64,000 nt of DNA, from assembly GCA_022822525.1 (NCBI GenBank), contig JAJEBN010000015.1, forward strand, positions 1-64,000, in the 5' to 3' direction. The translations under genes were made by a program, and so were the position numbers. Under the pieces are notes generated by a model. That model did no database searches. It saw only the letters and a list, made by a program, of their open reading frames with translations, and had not been told where the DNA came from. Origin of the DNA: Acidimicrobiia bacterium (GTDB lineage Bacteria; Actinomycetota; Acidimicrobiia; Acidimicrobiales; Poriferisodalaceae). Below, one piece after another: positions 52,409-60,506 of this stretch (position 1 is the first letter of the stretch; each line of letters begins with the position of its first letter).

Positions 52409-53410
52409 GTGTCGCGCCGTCTCGCCCTTGGGTGCGCTGCTGCGGTGCTGCTGCTGGCGGGATGCACCTCGTCAGGGTCCTCCGCTGACGCCGGCGGCAT
52501 CGGGGAGGCCGATCTGAACGACTGCGAACGGACTCGCCTCGCAGCAGCCCTCGGACTGGCCGATGCGGCCGAGGTGTCGCTGCCGCTGGATCCCGCCGAC
52601 GAGCCGCTGGCCGACATCGCCCGGGACATCTGCGCCCTGGACAGCGGCACGCCCGGCGACACCGCGCCGCTCGACACCAGCGTTCGCTCGCCGGCGGAGG
52701 AACGAGACGCTGCGCTGCCTGCGGCACTCGTGCGCGCCCCATCGATCTTCGGACCGACCGACACGCCGCCCGGAGACGATCCCTACCTGGACGGGCTGTG
52801 GATCGCGTGCGGGCAGGGCTCTGCGAGCGCGTGCAACGCGCTGCTCTTCGAATCACCCCCAGGCAGCGATTACGAGGCGTTCGCCTTCAGCTGCGGCGGC
52901 CGTGAGAACCTGCACTGCAGCGTGCTGCTCGCAGAACCGGGCGCTGATGCGGGCCTGCTGGGCATCGAATTCGGGCCGGACTCGCCGGCACCGGGAAACA
53001 TCGCCGAGCTGGACCAGTGGTGGGACGCGTGCGGGCAAGGAAGCGCCCGTGCCTGCGCGCAACTCGTACTGTCCGCGCCGGGAGGCTCGGCGTACGCCAG
53101 CTTCGGTTGGACCTGCGGGGGCCGCACCACCCGCGATTGCACGCTGCTCGTCGGCGACGACGGCTCGCCGCCCGCGCTGGCCGGCCGATCGCCGCAGGAC
53201 CCCCCTCCCGGCGATGACGAGTACCTCGACCAGCTCTGGCGGCTGTGCGGGGCGGCCGACGCACCGGCCTGCCGCGACCTCGCCACCTTCGGAGCACCCG
53301 GAAGCGACTACGAACGCTACGCGCTGTCGTGCGGCTGGCGGGCAGTGAGAGCCTGTGCCCGGCTGTTCGCCGAACTGGCCGCCGAACAAGCGGCTGAGCC
53401 ATCCGCATGA
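52409..53410 (+). CDS. Lipoprotein with three Cys-rich tandem repeats
   Basis: 333 residues, GTG start. A lipobox LLLAGC (C19) follows a short signal peptide, so the mature protein is lipid-anchored outside the cell membrane. After a Ser/Asp-rich linker, three copies of a module of about 73 residues follow. Each has Cys-x7-Cys-x19-Cys-x7-Cys: C134/142/162/170, C208/216/236/244 and C280/288/308/316, with GS-x-Y-x-x-F/Y and SCG-x-R between the inner Cys. The spacing is exact, so two disulfides per module are likely. The module order suggests a binding or scaffold protein; no enzyme motif. It follows the Ddl-like gene by 5 bases. Confidence 0.85.
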   Translation: MSRRLALGCAAAVLLLAGCTSSGSSADAGGIGEADLNDCERTRLAAALGLADAAEVSLPLDPADEPLADIARDICALDSGTPGDTAPLDTSVRSPAEERDAALPAALVRAPSIFGPTDTPPGDDPYLDGLWIACGQGSASACNALLFESPPGSDYEAFAFSCGGRENLHCSVLLAEPGADAGLLGIEFGPDSPAPGNIAELDQWWDACGQGSARACAQLVLSAPGGSAYASFGWTCGGRTTRDCTLLVGDDGSPPALAGRSPQDPPPGDDEYLDQLWRLCGAADAPACRDLATFGAPGSDYERYALSCGWRAVRACARLFAELAAEQAAEPSA

Positions 53411-53452
53411 GCGTTTCGGGCTGCCGTGCGCGTATTCGGCCTCTGATGGGGC

Positions 53453-53458
53453 TAAACA
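53453..53458 (+). promoter_or_regulatory. -10-like TAAACA, leaderless-type
   Basis: TAAACA ends 7 bases before GTG 53466, the start of the SDR-HAD fusion. An operon promoter at this place would separate it from the lipoprotein gene. Confidence 0.4.
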
Positions 53459-53465
53459 ACACGTC

Positions 53466-55847
53466 GTGATCGCCGACGCCTTGAGGGGCAAGCGCATCGC
53501 TATCACCGGTGCGACCGGGTTCTTGGGCACAGCGCTCGTTGAGCGGCTGCTCCGCTCGGTGCCCGATTGCGAGCTGGTGCTGGTGGTACGGCCCGGCCGC
53601 CGCACCGACGTACGGCGCCGGGTCGAGCGAGAAGTGCTGCGCAACGATGCCTTCGATCGCCTGCGCTCCGCGTGGGCCGATGACTTCGACGACATTTGCG
53701 ATCGCCGCGTCACCGTCGTGTCCGGCGATGTCAGCATCGACGGGTTGGGTCTGTCCGACGATGACCGCGAGCTGCTGTGCTCGTGCGACGTCATCATTCA
53801 CGCCGCCGCGACGGTCAGCTTCGACAGCCCGCTGGACGCCTCCATCGAGACGAACCTGCTGGGCCCCAACCGATTGCTCGAGGCGTGCGAGGCCGAGGGC
53901 GCAACACCCCACCTGATCGCCGTGTCGACGTGCTACGTCGCCGGCAACCGGCGCGGCTCGGCAGCCGAGGTGTTCCTCGCCGATACGCCGTTCTCGATGG
54001 ACATCGACTGGCGGGCAGAGGTGTCCGCGGCACGGCGGACCCGCGCCGATCTTGACGCAGCCAGCCGGGCGCCGGACCGTCTGCGCCGGTTTCACCGCGA
54101 CGCCCGTGAAGAGCTGGGTCCCGCAGGGCTGCCCCTGCTGGCCGCCAAGACCGAACAGCTGCGCCGCGAGTGGGTGGACGCCGAGATGGTCACCGCCGGC
54201 CGCAGCCGCGCCACCTCGCTCGGCTGGCCCGACGTGTACACCTATTCCAAGGCGCTCGGCGAGCAGGCCCTGGTGGAGCTGCGGGGCGAGGTGCCCATCA
54301 CCATCGTCCGGCCCTCGATCATCGAATCAGCGTTCTCGGAGCCTTCGCCGGGCTGGATACGCGGATTCCGCATGGCTGAGCCCCTCTTCGTGTCGTTCGC
54401 GAAGGGCGAGCTGGACACCTTCCCCGGCTATCCCGAGGGTGTCATCGATGTCATCCCGGTCGACATGGTGGCGGCAGCGATCATCGCGGTGGCCGCCCAG
54501 GGGCCGGCGTCCGAACCGGAGATCTTCCAGGTGGCCTCGGGGGCAGTGAACCCGCTGCGGTTCAAGGTGCTGACCGAGACGACGATGAAGTGGTTCCAGG
54601 ATCACCCCGTGTACGACGCCAAGGGCCATCCCACCGCCAGCACGCAGTGGCGCTTTGCAGGTGCGAGCGGGCTGGAGGAGCAGCTCGAGCGCGTCATGAC
54701 CGTGTTCAACACTGCGGAGAAGATCGTCAACCACCTGCCGATGCGCGGCCGAAACGACTTCACAGTGCGCCTCGCGCAGCGCCGCTCCGGGCTCGAGCAG
54801 ATCCGCGACTACGTGCAGCTCTACGGCGCGTACGGCAAGTGCGAAGCGCTGTACAGCGTCGACCGGACCCTGCATCTGTGGGAATCACTGCCAGACAACG
54901 ATCGGGAGCGGTTCGGCTTCGATCCCCGGGTCATCGACTGGCCGGGCTATATCGCCGACATCCATCTGCCCACGGTCATCACCCAAGCCCGTGTGAAGAC
55001 CACGCCGCAGCCCCGCACCGGACCCAGCCGCAACGAGCGGCTGCGCACCGCAGTGCTGGACCCGGCTCGCCACTTCGCCGCGTTCGATCTCGAGAACACC
55101 CTGATCGCCAGCAACGTCGTCGAGACCTACGCCTGGCTTGCCACCCGCCGGCTGGACACGTCCCAGCGGCTGCGCTTCGCGCTGCGCACGCTGGCTGAGA
55201 CACCCGGACTCTGGCGACGCGACCGACGTGACCGCACCGATTTCCTGCGCCACTTCTACCGTCGCTACCGGGGCGCGCCGGTGAGCCAGCTCGACGCCGA
55301 CGCTGCCGAGATGCTCAGCTACCTCTATCTGACCAAGGCCTTCCCGGCGGGACTGCGACGGGTGCGCGAGCACCGGGCCGCCGGCCATCGCACCGTGCTC
55401 ATCACGGGCGCCCTCGAGCTGGCGGTCAACCCGCTGGCGCCGCTGTTCGATCACATCATCGCTGCGCGCATCGACAGCCGCGAGGGGCGCTATACCGGCG
55501 AGATGATCGATGTCCCGCCCACCGGGGAGGTGCGCGCCCAGATGATGGTGGACTGGGCCGACGCCGAGGGCTTCGAGCTGTCCCAAGGCGTTGCGTACGC
55601 CGATGCGGCCTCGGACATGCCGATGCTGGAGGCCGTGGGCTATCCCGTCGCGGTGAATCCCGAGACACGGCTGGTGACGATCGCCGACAAGCGGGGCTGG
55701 CTGTGCGAGAACTGGGAGCGCTCCCCCGGCGGGCCCCGACCGCTGTTGCCGATCGCACCGCGCTTTGGGGTGCGCACCAGCACCGAGCGCCTCGACCGCT
55801 CGCACCGTCGGGGCCGGGCCACAGCGACAGCAGGAGGCCTGCGGTGA
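53466..55847 (+). CDS. Fusion of an SDR (fatty acyl-CoA reductase-like) and a HAD-IB phosphatase domain
   Basis: 793 residues from GTG 53466. Residues 1-500 are an extended SDR: TGATGFLG at 14-21, HAAATVSFD, and catalytic Y258-x3-K262 (VYTYSKALG), then VRPSIIESAFSEPSPGW, as in fatty acyl-CoA/-ACP reductases. Residues about 535-770 are HAD-IB (SerB-like): D541-L-E543-N-T, LITGALELAV and YADAASDMPMLEAVG. The second acidic residue of the HAD motif is Glu instead of the usual Asp. HAD-IB proteins next to PlsC enzymes handle lysophosphatidate or fatty-acid derivatives. GTGA overlap with a LarA-like gene and PlsC downstream suggest a lipid pathway; the product is not established. Confidence 0.85.
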   Translation: MIADALRGKRIAITGATGFLGTALVERLLRSVPDCELVLVVRPGRRTDVRRRVEREVLRNDAFDRLRSAWADDFDDICDRRVTVVSGDVSIDGLGLSDDDRELLCSCDVIIHAAATVSFDSPLDASIETNLLGPNRLLEACEAEGATPHLIAVSTCYVAGNRRGSAAEVFLADTPFSMDIDWRAEVSAARRTRADLDAASRAPDRLRRFHRDAREELGPAGLPLLAAKTEQLRREWVDAEMVTAGRSRATSLGWPDVYTYSKALGEQALVELRGEVPITIVRPSIIESAFSEPSPGWIRGFRMAEPLFVSFAKGELDTFPGYPEGVIDVIPVDMVAAAIIAVAAQGPASEPEIFQVASGAVNPLRFKVLTETTMKWFQDHPVYDAKGHPTASTQWRFAGASGLEEQLERVMTVFNTAEKIVNHLPMRGRNDFTVRLAQRRSGLEQIRDYVQLYGAYGKCEALYSVDRTLHLWESLPDNDRERFGFDPRVIDWPGYIADIHLPTVITQARVKTTPQPRTGPSRNERLRTAVLDPARHFAAFDLENTLIASNVVETYAWLATRRLDTSQRLRFALRTLAETPGLWRRDRRDRTDFLRHFYRRYRGAPVSQLDADAAEMLSYLYLTKAFPAGLRRVREHRAAGHRTVLITGALELAVNPLAPLFDHIIAARIDSREGRYTGEMIDVPPTGEVRAQMMVDWADAEGFELSQGVAYADAASDMPMLEAVGYPVAVNPETRLVTIADKRGWLCENWERSPGGPRPLLPIAPRFGVRTSTERLDRSHRRGRATATAGGLR

Positions 55848-57433
55848 CCGCACGCAAGGGACTCGTCCTCGAGGTGGACCGGACGACGCCGCCCATCCTG
55901 TTCCATCACGGCGAGGGCTTCCGCCTCAACAAGCTGCCGATCGGCAGCCGGGTCGTGTACCCGAACGAGCCGCTGGACCCGCTGCGTGACCCCGAGCGTG
56001 CGATTGCCGAAGCGCTGGCGAATCCGCTGGGCGACCGAGATCCGCTCGCGTCGTACATGCAGCCGGGCATGAAGCTGACCATCGCGTTCGACGACATCTC
56101 GCTGCCGCTGCCGCCGATGGCCGCACCAGACATCCGCGGGCGGATCATCGAGCAGATCCTGGACATGGCGGCGGCTGCGGGCGTCGATGACGTGCATCTC
56201 ATCGCGGCCCTCGCGCTGCACCGGCGCATGACCGAGGCCGAGCTGCGACACGCGGTCGGCGACCGGGTGTACGACGCCTTTGCGCCCCACGGCCAGCTCT
56301 ACAACTTCGACGCCGAGGATCCCGACGGGCTCACGCACCTCGGCACGACCGAGGCGGGCGAGGAGGTGGTGATCTCCACGCGGGCGGTCGAATCGGACCT
56401 GCTCGTGTACGTCAACATCAACCTGGTGTCGATGGACGGCGGCCACAAGAGCGTCGCCACCGGGCTGTCGCCATACACGGCGCTGCGCCACCACCACAAC
56501 GTGGACACCATGCTCCACTCCACCTCGTTCATGGACCCCGAGAACTCCGAGCTGCACACCCGCAACTGGCGCCAGGGCAGGCTGCTGGCCAAGGCCGGCG
56601 TCAAGGTCTTCCAGATCGAGACCACCCTCAACAACGACACGTTCCCCTCGCCCTACGGCTATCTGCAGAAGCGCGAATGGGAGATGTCGCCTCGGGACCG
56701 CATGATGCTGATGGGCACCAAGACGGCGCTCGACTTGATGTCGCGCCGCCAGGCCCGCCGCATCTTCCACAACATCCGGGCGCCGTACGGGCTCACGTCG
56801 ATCCAGGCCGGCGAGGTCGAGGCGGTCCACCAACGGACGCTCGAGCACGTGTACCGCCAGCATCTCGTGCGGGTGGAGGGCCAGACCGACGTGCTGACGA
56901 TGGGGCTGACGTACCTGTGCCCCTACAACGTCAACTCGATCATGAACCCGATCCTGGTGGCGTGCCTGGGGCTCGGCTACTTCTTCAACCTGTACCGGGG
57001 CCGCCCGCTCGTGCGCCACGGCGGCGTGGTGATCATGTCCCATCCCACGCCGTGGGAATTCCACCCAGTCCACCATCCCAGCTACATCGACTTCTTCGAG
57101 GAGGTGCTGGCCGACTCGACCGATCCTGCGGTCATCGAGCACCGCTACGAGAAGCGCTACGCGGAGGACGAGTGGTACCGGCACCTGTACCGCACGTCGT
57201 ACGCCTACCACGGCGTGCACCCGTTCTACATGTGGTACTGGTGCGCGCACGCGCTCGAGCACCTGGGCGGGGTGATCGTCGTCGGGGGCGATCAGGCCGC
57301 AGTGCGGCGATTGGGATTCCGTTCGGCATCGACGATGAATGACGCTCTCGAGATGGCGACTGACGTCGTGGGGCGCGACCCGACAATCACCCACCTTCAC
57401 AATCCGCCGATGCTGATGGCAGACGTAGTCTGA
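55844..57433 (+). CDS. LarA/DUF2088-like protein
   Basis: 529 residues from GTG 55844, overlapping the SDR-HAD stop. The N-terminal third resembles the nickel-pincer racemase LarA/DUF2088 fold: AFDDISLPLPPMAAPDIRG, a helix with HLIAALALHRRMTEAEL, and VNINLVSMDGGHKSVATGLSPYTALRHHHN, which has the His and Gly-rich segments of that family. It is about 100 residues longer than LarA, with a C-terminal half (TYLCPYNVNSIMNPI, MSHPTPWEFHPVHHPSY) rich in His and Tyr. LarB, LarC and LarE genes for the cofactor are not in the window. Its function next to an acyl reductase and acyltransferase is unknown. Confidence 0.78.
   Translation: MTARKGLVLEVDRTTPPILFHHGEGFRLNKLPIGSRVVYPNEPLDPLRDPERAIAEALANPLGDRDPLASYMQPGMKLTIAFDDISLPLPPMAAPDIRGRIIEQILDMAAAAGVDDVHLIAALALHRRMTEAELRHAVGDRVYDAFAPHGQLYNFDAEDPDGLTHLGTTEAGEEVVISTRAVESDLLVYVNINLVSMDGGHKSVATGLSPYTALRHHHNVDTMLHSTSFMDPENSELHTRNWRQGRLLAKAGVKVFQIETTLNNDTFPSPYGYLQKREWEMSPRDRMMLMGTKTALDLMSRRQARRIFHNIRAPYGLTSIQAGEVEAVHQRTLEHVYRQHLVRVEGQTDVLTMGLTYLCPYNVNSIMNPILVACLGLGYFFNLYRGRPLVRHGGVVIMSHPTPWEFHPVHHPSYIDFFEEVLADSTDPAVIEHRYEKRYAEDEWYRHLYRTSYAYHGVHPFYMWYWCAHALEHLGGVIVVGGDQAAVRRLGFRSASTMNDALEMATDVVGRDPTITHLHNPPMLMADVV
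57426..57431 (+). promoter_or_regulatory. -10-like TAGTCT near the plsC-type start
   Basis: TAGTCT lies 6 bases before ATG 57438, inside the end of the LarA-like gene. An internal leaderless promoter for the acyltransferase is possible. Confidence 0.3.
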
Positions 57434-57437
57434 GCCG

Positions 57438-58403
57438 ATGGCCACTCCACATCTCGGGGCCAAACGCGCGCAGCGCCGCAAAGCGTCAGTGACGCGGATC
57501 GTGCGCGGCACGGAGTTCCCGCTGAGGGCGGCCGCGACCCCCAAGGGCGAGACGCCGCTGCCGGCCAACGCGGGCGCCAACTACGACACCGACTGGGCCC
57601 GGCGATTTCCTGCCCGGGTGGCCCGGCGCGTCTGGGTCGACACGATCGCCCGGGCGCTGGTGCGTTACTACGCCCAGCCGACCATCAAGGGAGTGGACCG
57701 GCTCAGCGAGCTGGACGGACCGGCGGTGTTCGCCGCCAATCACCAGAGCCATGCCGACACTGCGGTCATCGTCACGTCGATCCCCGAGCCGTGGAGCAAC
57801 CGGCTGGTCGTGGGCGCCGCTGCGGATTACTTCTTCGGCAACCGCGTCACCTCGGCAATCTCGGCACTGTTCGTGGGTGCCATACCGATCGAACGGACCG
57901 CCCTGAACCGCCGCACCATCGACAAGGCAGTCGGGTTGCTGCGCAGCGGCTGGAGCTTGGTCATCTATCCCGAAGGCGGCAGGTCCCGGGACGGCTGGGG
58001 TCAGCAGTTCCGGCCTGGCGCGGCGTTCTTGGCCAAGCAGGCCGGGGTGCCGGTCGTGCCGGTCCACATCCGGGGCACCTTCGACATCTTGCGCAAGGGT
58101 CGGGCGTGGCCGAGGCGAGCCCGCTCAGTGATCAACTTCGGCCGACCGCTCGACTTCTACGAGGGCGAGAACAACCGCCGGTTCACGAGGCGCCTGCAAG
58201 CAGCGGTCGAAGGCCTCGCCGACGAGACCGCGACCGGCAACTGGTTCGCTGCACGCCGACGGCTGCACGGCGCTGACAGCCCCGGTATCGAGGGGCCGCC
58301 GGGCTCGGCGTGGCGCCGCCGATGGGCGCTCACCGAGCCTCCGCCCGACGCGAGCCCCCAAGCCAGCTCGACGGTCTCCAAGCGTCGCTGGCCCTACGTG
58401 TAG
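57438..58403 (+). CDS. 1-acyl-sn-glycerol-3-phosphate acyltransferase family (PlsC-like)
   Basis: 321 residues, starting 4 bases after the LarA-like stop. Motif I NHQSHAD (H-x4-D) and motif III VIYPEGGRS with the conserved Glu-Gly, plus VGAIPIERT and PVVPVHIRGTF, define the PlsC acyltransferase family. The first 60 residues are basic and may anchor to the membrane; the last 60 are Arg/Pro-rich and variable. It would transfer an acyl chain to lysophosphatidate or a related acceptor. Gene order with the SDR-HAD fusion and the LarA-like gene argues for a shared lipid or wax pathway. The family is certain, the acceptor is not. Confidence 0.88.
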   Translation: MATPHLGAKRAQRRKASVTRIVRGTEFPLRAAATPKGETPLPANAGANYDTDWARRFPARVARRVWVDTIARALVRYYAQPTIKGVDRLSELDGPAVFAANHQSHADTAVIVTSIPEPWSNRLVVGAAADYFFGNRVTSAISALFVGAIPIERTALNRRTIDKAVGLLRSGWSLVIYPEGGRSRDGWGQQFRPGAAFLAKQAGVPVVPVHIRGTFDILRKGRAWPRRARSVINFGRPLDFYEGENNRRFTRRLQAAVEGLADETATGNWFAARRRLHGADSPGIEGPPGSAWRRRWALTEPPPDASPQASSTVSKRRWPYV

Positions 58404-58488
58404 CGCCTTTCGCCTGCCGGCGAAGAATCCAGCGGCGCTGCGGGATCGCAGCCAACTCGTATCGTTCGATTGGTGGTGTCGATGGCTG

Positions 58489-59373
58489 GTGCGCGCGCTG
58501 GTGTCAACTGATCGTCGCTTGGCTTGGGCGGCAGCCGCGCTGGCCTTCACCGTCGGCGCGTTCACCTTCCCGAACGCAGCAGGCGCTCGCTCGATCGACG
58601 AGCAATGGCACGTCACCGACCCGATCATCGGCCCGTGGGAGCCGTCACGACCGATCCCCGAACCCAAGTCTCGGTGGCAGGAGCCCCCGCCCGCCGGCCT
58701 CGACTCGCTTTCCTTCCCTCACTTCACCGGGTCGGAGTTCAACGAGCTGTTCACCACGGCGGAGCTGCCCAACCTCTCGTCGATCACGGACGCGCCGAGC
58801 ATCACCGATTCGGAGGAGATGGACGAAGCCGTACGGCTCCGGGCCGAGGATCGCGGCTACCTGCGCCGGCCGCTGCCGCACGACTTGTCGTTGCTGCGCT
58901 TCGTCGACAGCGGGCTCGCGTTGCAGCGTCCAGCCGCGGAAGCATGGCTGGCGCTGGCGGAAGACGCTGCCGAGCACGGGTTCGAGCTGGAGCTCAACTC
59001 TGCCTACCGCGGTCACCGTTACCAGCGCGAGGTGTACCTGCGACCCCTGGATTCGCCCTATGAGATCGACGACCTCGCAGAGCGTCTGAAGATGTCGGCG
59101 CCCCCGGGCTTCTCCAAGCACCACACCGGGTACGCCATCGATATCGGCCAACCCGGCTACTACGAGTTCGGGAGATCGCCGGCCTACGCATGGCTGGCGG
59201 AGGACAACTTCGCGAACGCCAAGCGGCACGGATGGATCCCGAGCTATCCCCCAGATGGCGGTCGCCAAGGCCCGGTGCCCGAGCCGTGGGAGTTCACCTA
59301 CGTCGGGCTGGAGGCGATCCTGTGCTTCCACCAGCCGCCCGCCGCCGACGATCCTCTCTGCGGCGACAGCTGA
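58489..59373 (+). CDS. VanY/LdcB-like D,D-carboxypeptidase (M15B)
   Basis: 294 residues, GTG start. A hydrophobic N-terminal segment (AWAAAALAFTVGAFTF) with an AGA site suggests export. The M15 peptidase motifs are NSAYRGHRYQREVY, SKHHTGYAIDIG (the Ser-x-His-x2-Gly-x-Ala-x-Asp metal site) and PWEFTYVG. Such enzymes remove the terminal D-Ala of peptidoglycan stem peptides outside the cell. A 130-residue N-terminal part before the domain is Pro-rich. It lies about 6 kb downstream of a MurF-like/Ddl-like pair, so all three could act on stem-peptide ends. Confidence 0.88.
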   Translation: MRALVSTDRRLAWAAAALAFTVGAFTFPNAAGARSIDEQWHVTDPIIGPWEPSRPIPEPKSRWQEPPPAGLDSLSFPHFTGSEFNELFTTAELPNLSSITDAPSITDSEEMDEAVRLRAEDRGYLRRPLPHDLSLLRFVDSGLALQRPAAEAWLALAEDAAEHGFELELNSAYRGHRYQREVYLRPLDSPYEIDDLAERLKMSAPPGFSKHHTGYAIDIGQPGYYEFGRSPAYAWLAEDNFANAKRHGWIPSYPPDGGRQGPVPEPWEFTYVGLEAILCFHQPPAADDPLCGDS

Positions 59374-59407
59374 ACGGTCGGCCCGGGAGCGGCGCCACAT
59401 TGGCGAG

Positions 59408-59413
59408 TAGCGT
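59408..59413 (+). promoter_or_regulatory. -10-like TAGCGT, leaderless-type
   Basis: TAGCGT ends 7 bases before ATG 59421 of the methyltransferase gene. Confidence 0.4.
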
Positions 59414-59420
59414 CTCGCGA

Positions 59421-60506
59421 ATGCCTGAGACTGCAGCCGAAAAACGTGAGATCGATCCCGATCTCCTGAAGAAGCTCGCTTTTCAAGTGTGGACGTACAA
59501 GAAGGGCGAGATGGTGTCGGCGATGCTGCACATCGGCGACCAGCTGGGGCTGTTCACCGCCCTCTCGCAGACCCAGCCCGCCACGAGCCACGACGTGGCC
59601 GAGGCGACGGGCCTCGCCGAGCGACTGATCCGAGAGTGGCTGTACGGCGTGGCTGCTGCCGGACTCGTCGAGCACGACGATGGTGCATTCTCGATGTCGC
59701 CTGAGGGCGAAGCGCTCCTCGTCGATGAGGAAGGTTCCCTGCACTTCGCCATGGGTGCCTTCCGCGGCGGTCTCGGCGACGAAGTCTTGGACCTGATCCT
59801 CGATTCGTTCCGCACCGGCATCGGCATGACCTACGAGCAGCAGGGCCCCCGTGCGGCGGCCGGGCTGGCCCGCACCACCGGCCCGTTCAGCCGCCAGAAC
59901 CTCACCTCGGTGATCCTGGGCGGCCTTGACGGAGTCGTGGCCAAGCTCGAACGCGGTGCCAAAGTGCTCGATGTGGGATGCGGGGCGGGAGTGTCTGCGT
60001 GCCTGATCGCCGAGAAGTGGCCTCGCACCGAGGTGGTGGGCTTCGATCCCTCCGCTATCGCCATCGCGCAGGCAGTGGAACGCGCCGAGGATGCCGGGCT
60101 CGAGAACACGACCTTCGTCGAGGCCGGCGCGGCAGATGTGCCCGCCACGGGCGACTTCGACCTGGCGCTCACCTTCGACTGCCTCCACGACATGCCCCGG
60201 CCGGACGTCGCCTTGGAGGCCATCCGGGCGTCGCTGGATGCCGACGGGACGCTGCTCATCAAGGACATCCGCTCGAAGGGCGACTTCGACCAGGACCAGC
60301 GCAACCCGATGCTGGCCATGTTCTACGGGTTCTCGATCACGAGCTGCCTGCAGTCGGCGCTCAGCGAGCCCGACGGCATGGGACTCGGCACCCTCGGCCT
60401 CTACCCGGACAAGGCCCGCGAGATGACCGCAGCAGCGGGATACACCCGCTTCACCCAGCACGACTTCGCCGACGCCGCCAACCTCTACTACGAAGTGCGC
60501 CCCTGA
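59421..60506 (+). CDS. Class I SAM-dependent methyltransferase, winged-helix N-terminus
   Basis: 361 residues from ATG 59421; the longer frame upstream overlaps the carboxypeptidase gene. An N-terminal winged-helix dimerisation domain (about 20-110: QLGLFTALSQTQPATSHDVAEATGL and LIREWLYGVAAAGLVE) precedes the Rossmann core with SAM motif VLDVGCGAGVSACLIA and DLALTFDCLHDMPRPDVAL. This layout is shared by O-methyltransferases and by actinobacterial methyltransferases with no known substrate. Its last bases overlap the end of the convergent permease gene by 19. No clear substrate clue. Confidence 0.85.
   Translation: MPETAAEKREIDPDLLKKLAFQVWTYKKGEMVSAMLHIGDQLGLFTALSQTQPATSHDVAEATGLAERLIREWLYGVAAAGLVEHDDGAFSMSPEGEALLVDEEGSLHFAMGAFRGGLGDEVLDLILDSFRTGIGMTYEQQGPRAAAGLARTTGPFSRQNLTSVILGGLDGVVAKLERGAKVLDVGCGAGVSACLIAEKWPRTEVVGFDPSAIAIAQAVERAEDAGLENTTFVEAGAADVPATGDFDLALTFDCLHDMPRPDVALEAIRASLDADGTLLIKDIRSKGDFDQDQRNPMLAMFYGFSITSCLQSALSEPDGMGLGTLGLYPDKAREMTAAAGYTRFTQHDFADAANLYYEVRP

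Noticed and set aside
55640-57580. 646-codon minus-strand frame across the LarA-like gene
   Set aside because: No motif, skewed composition, and the opposite strand carries operon-coupled genes with motifs.
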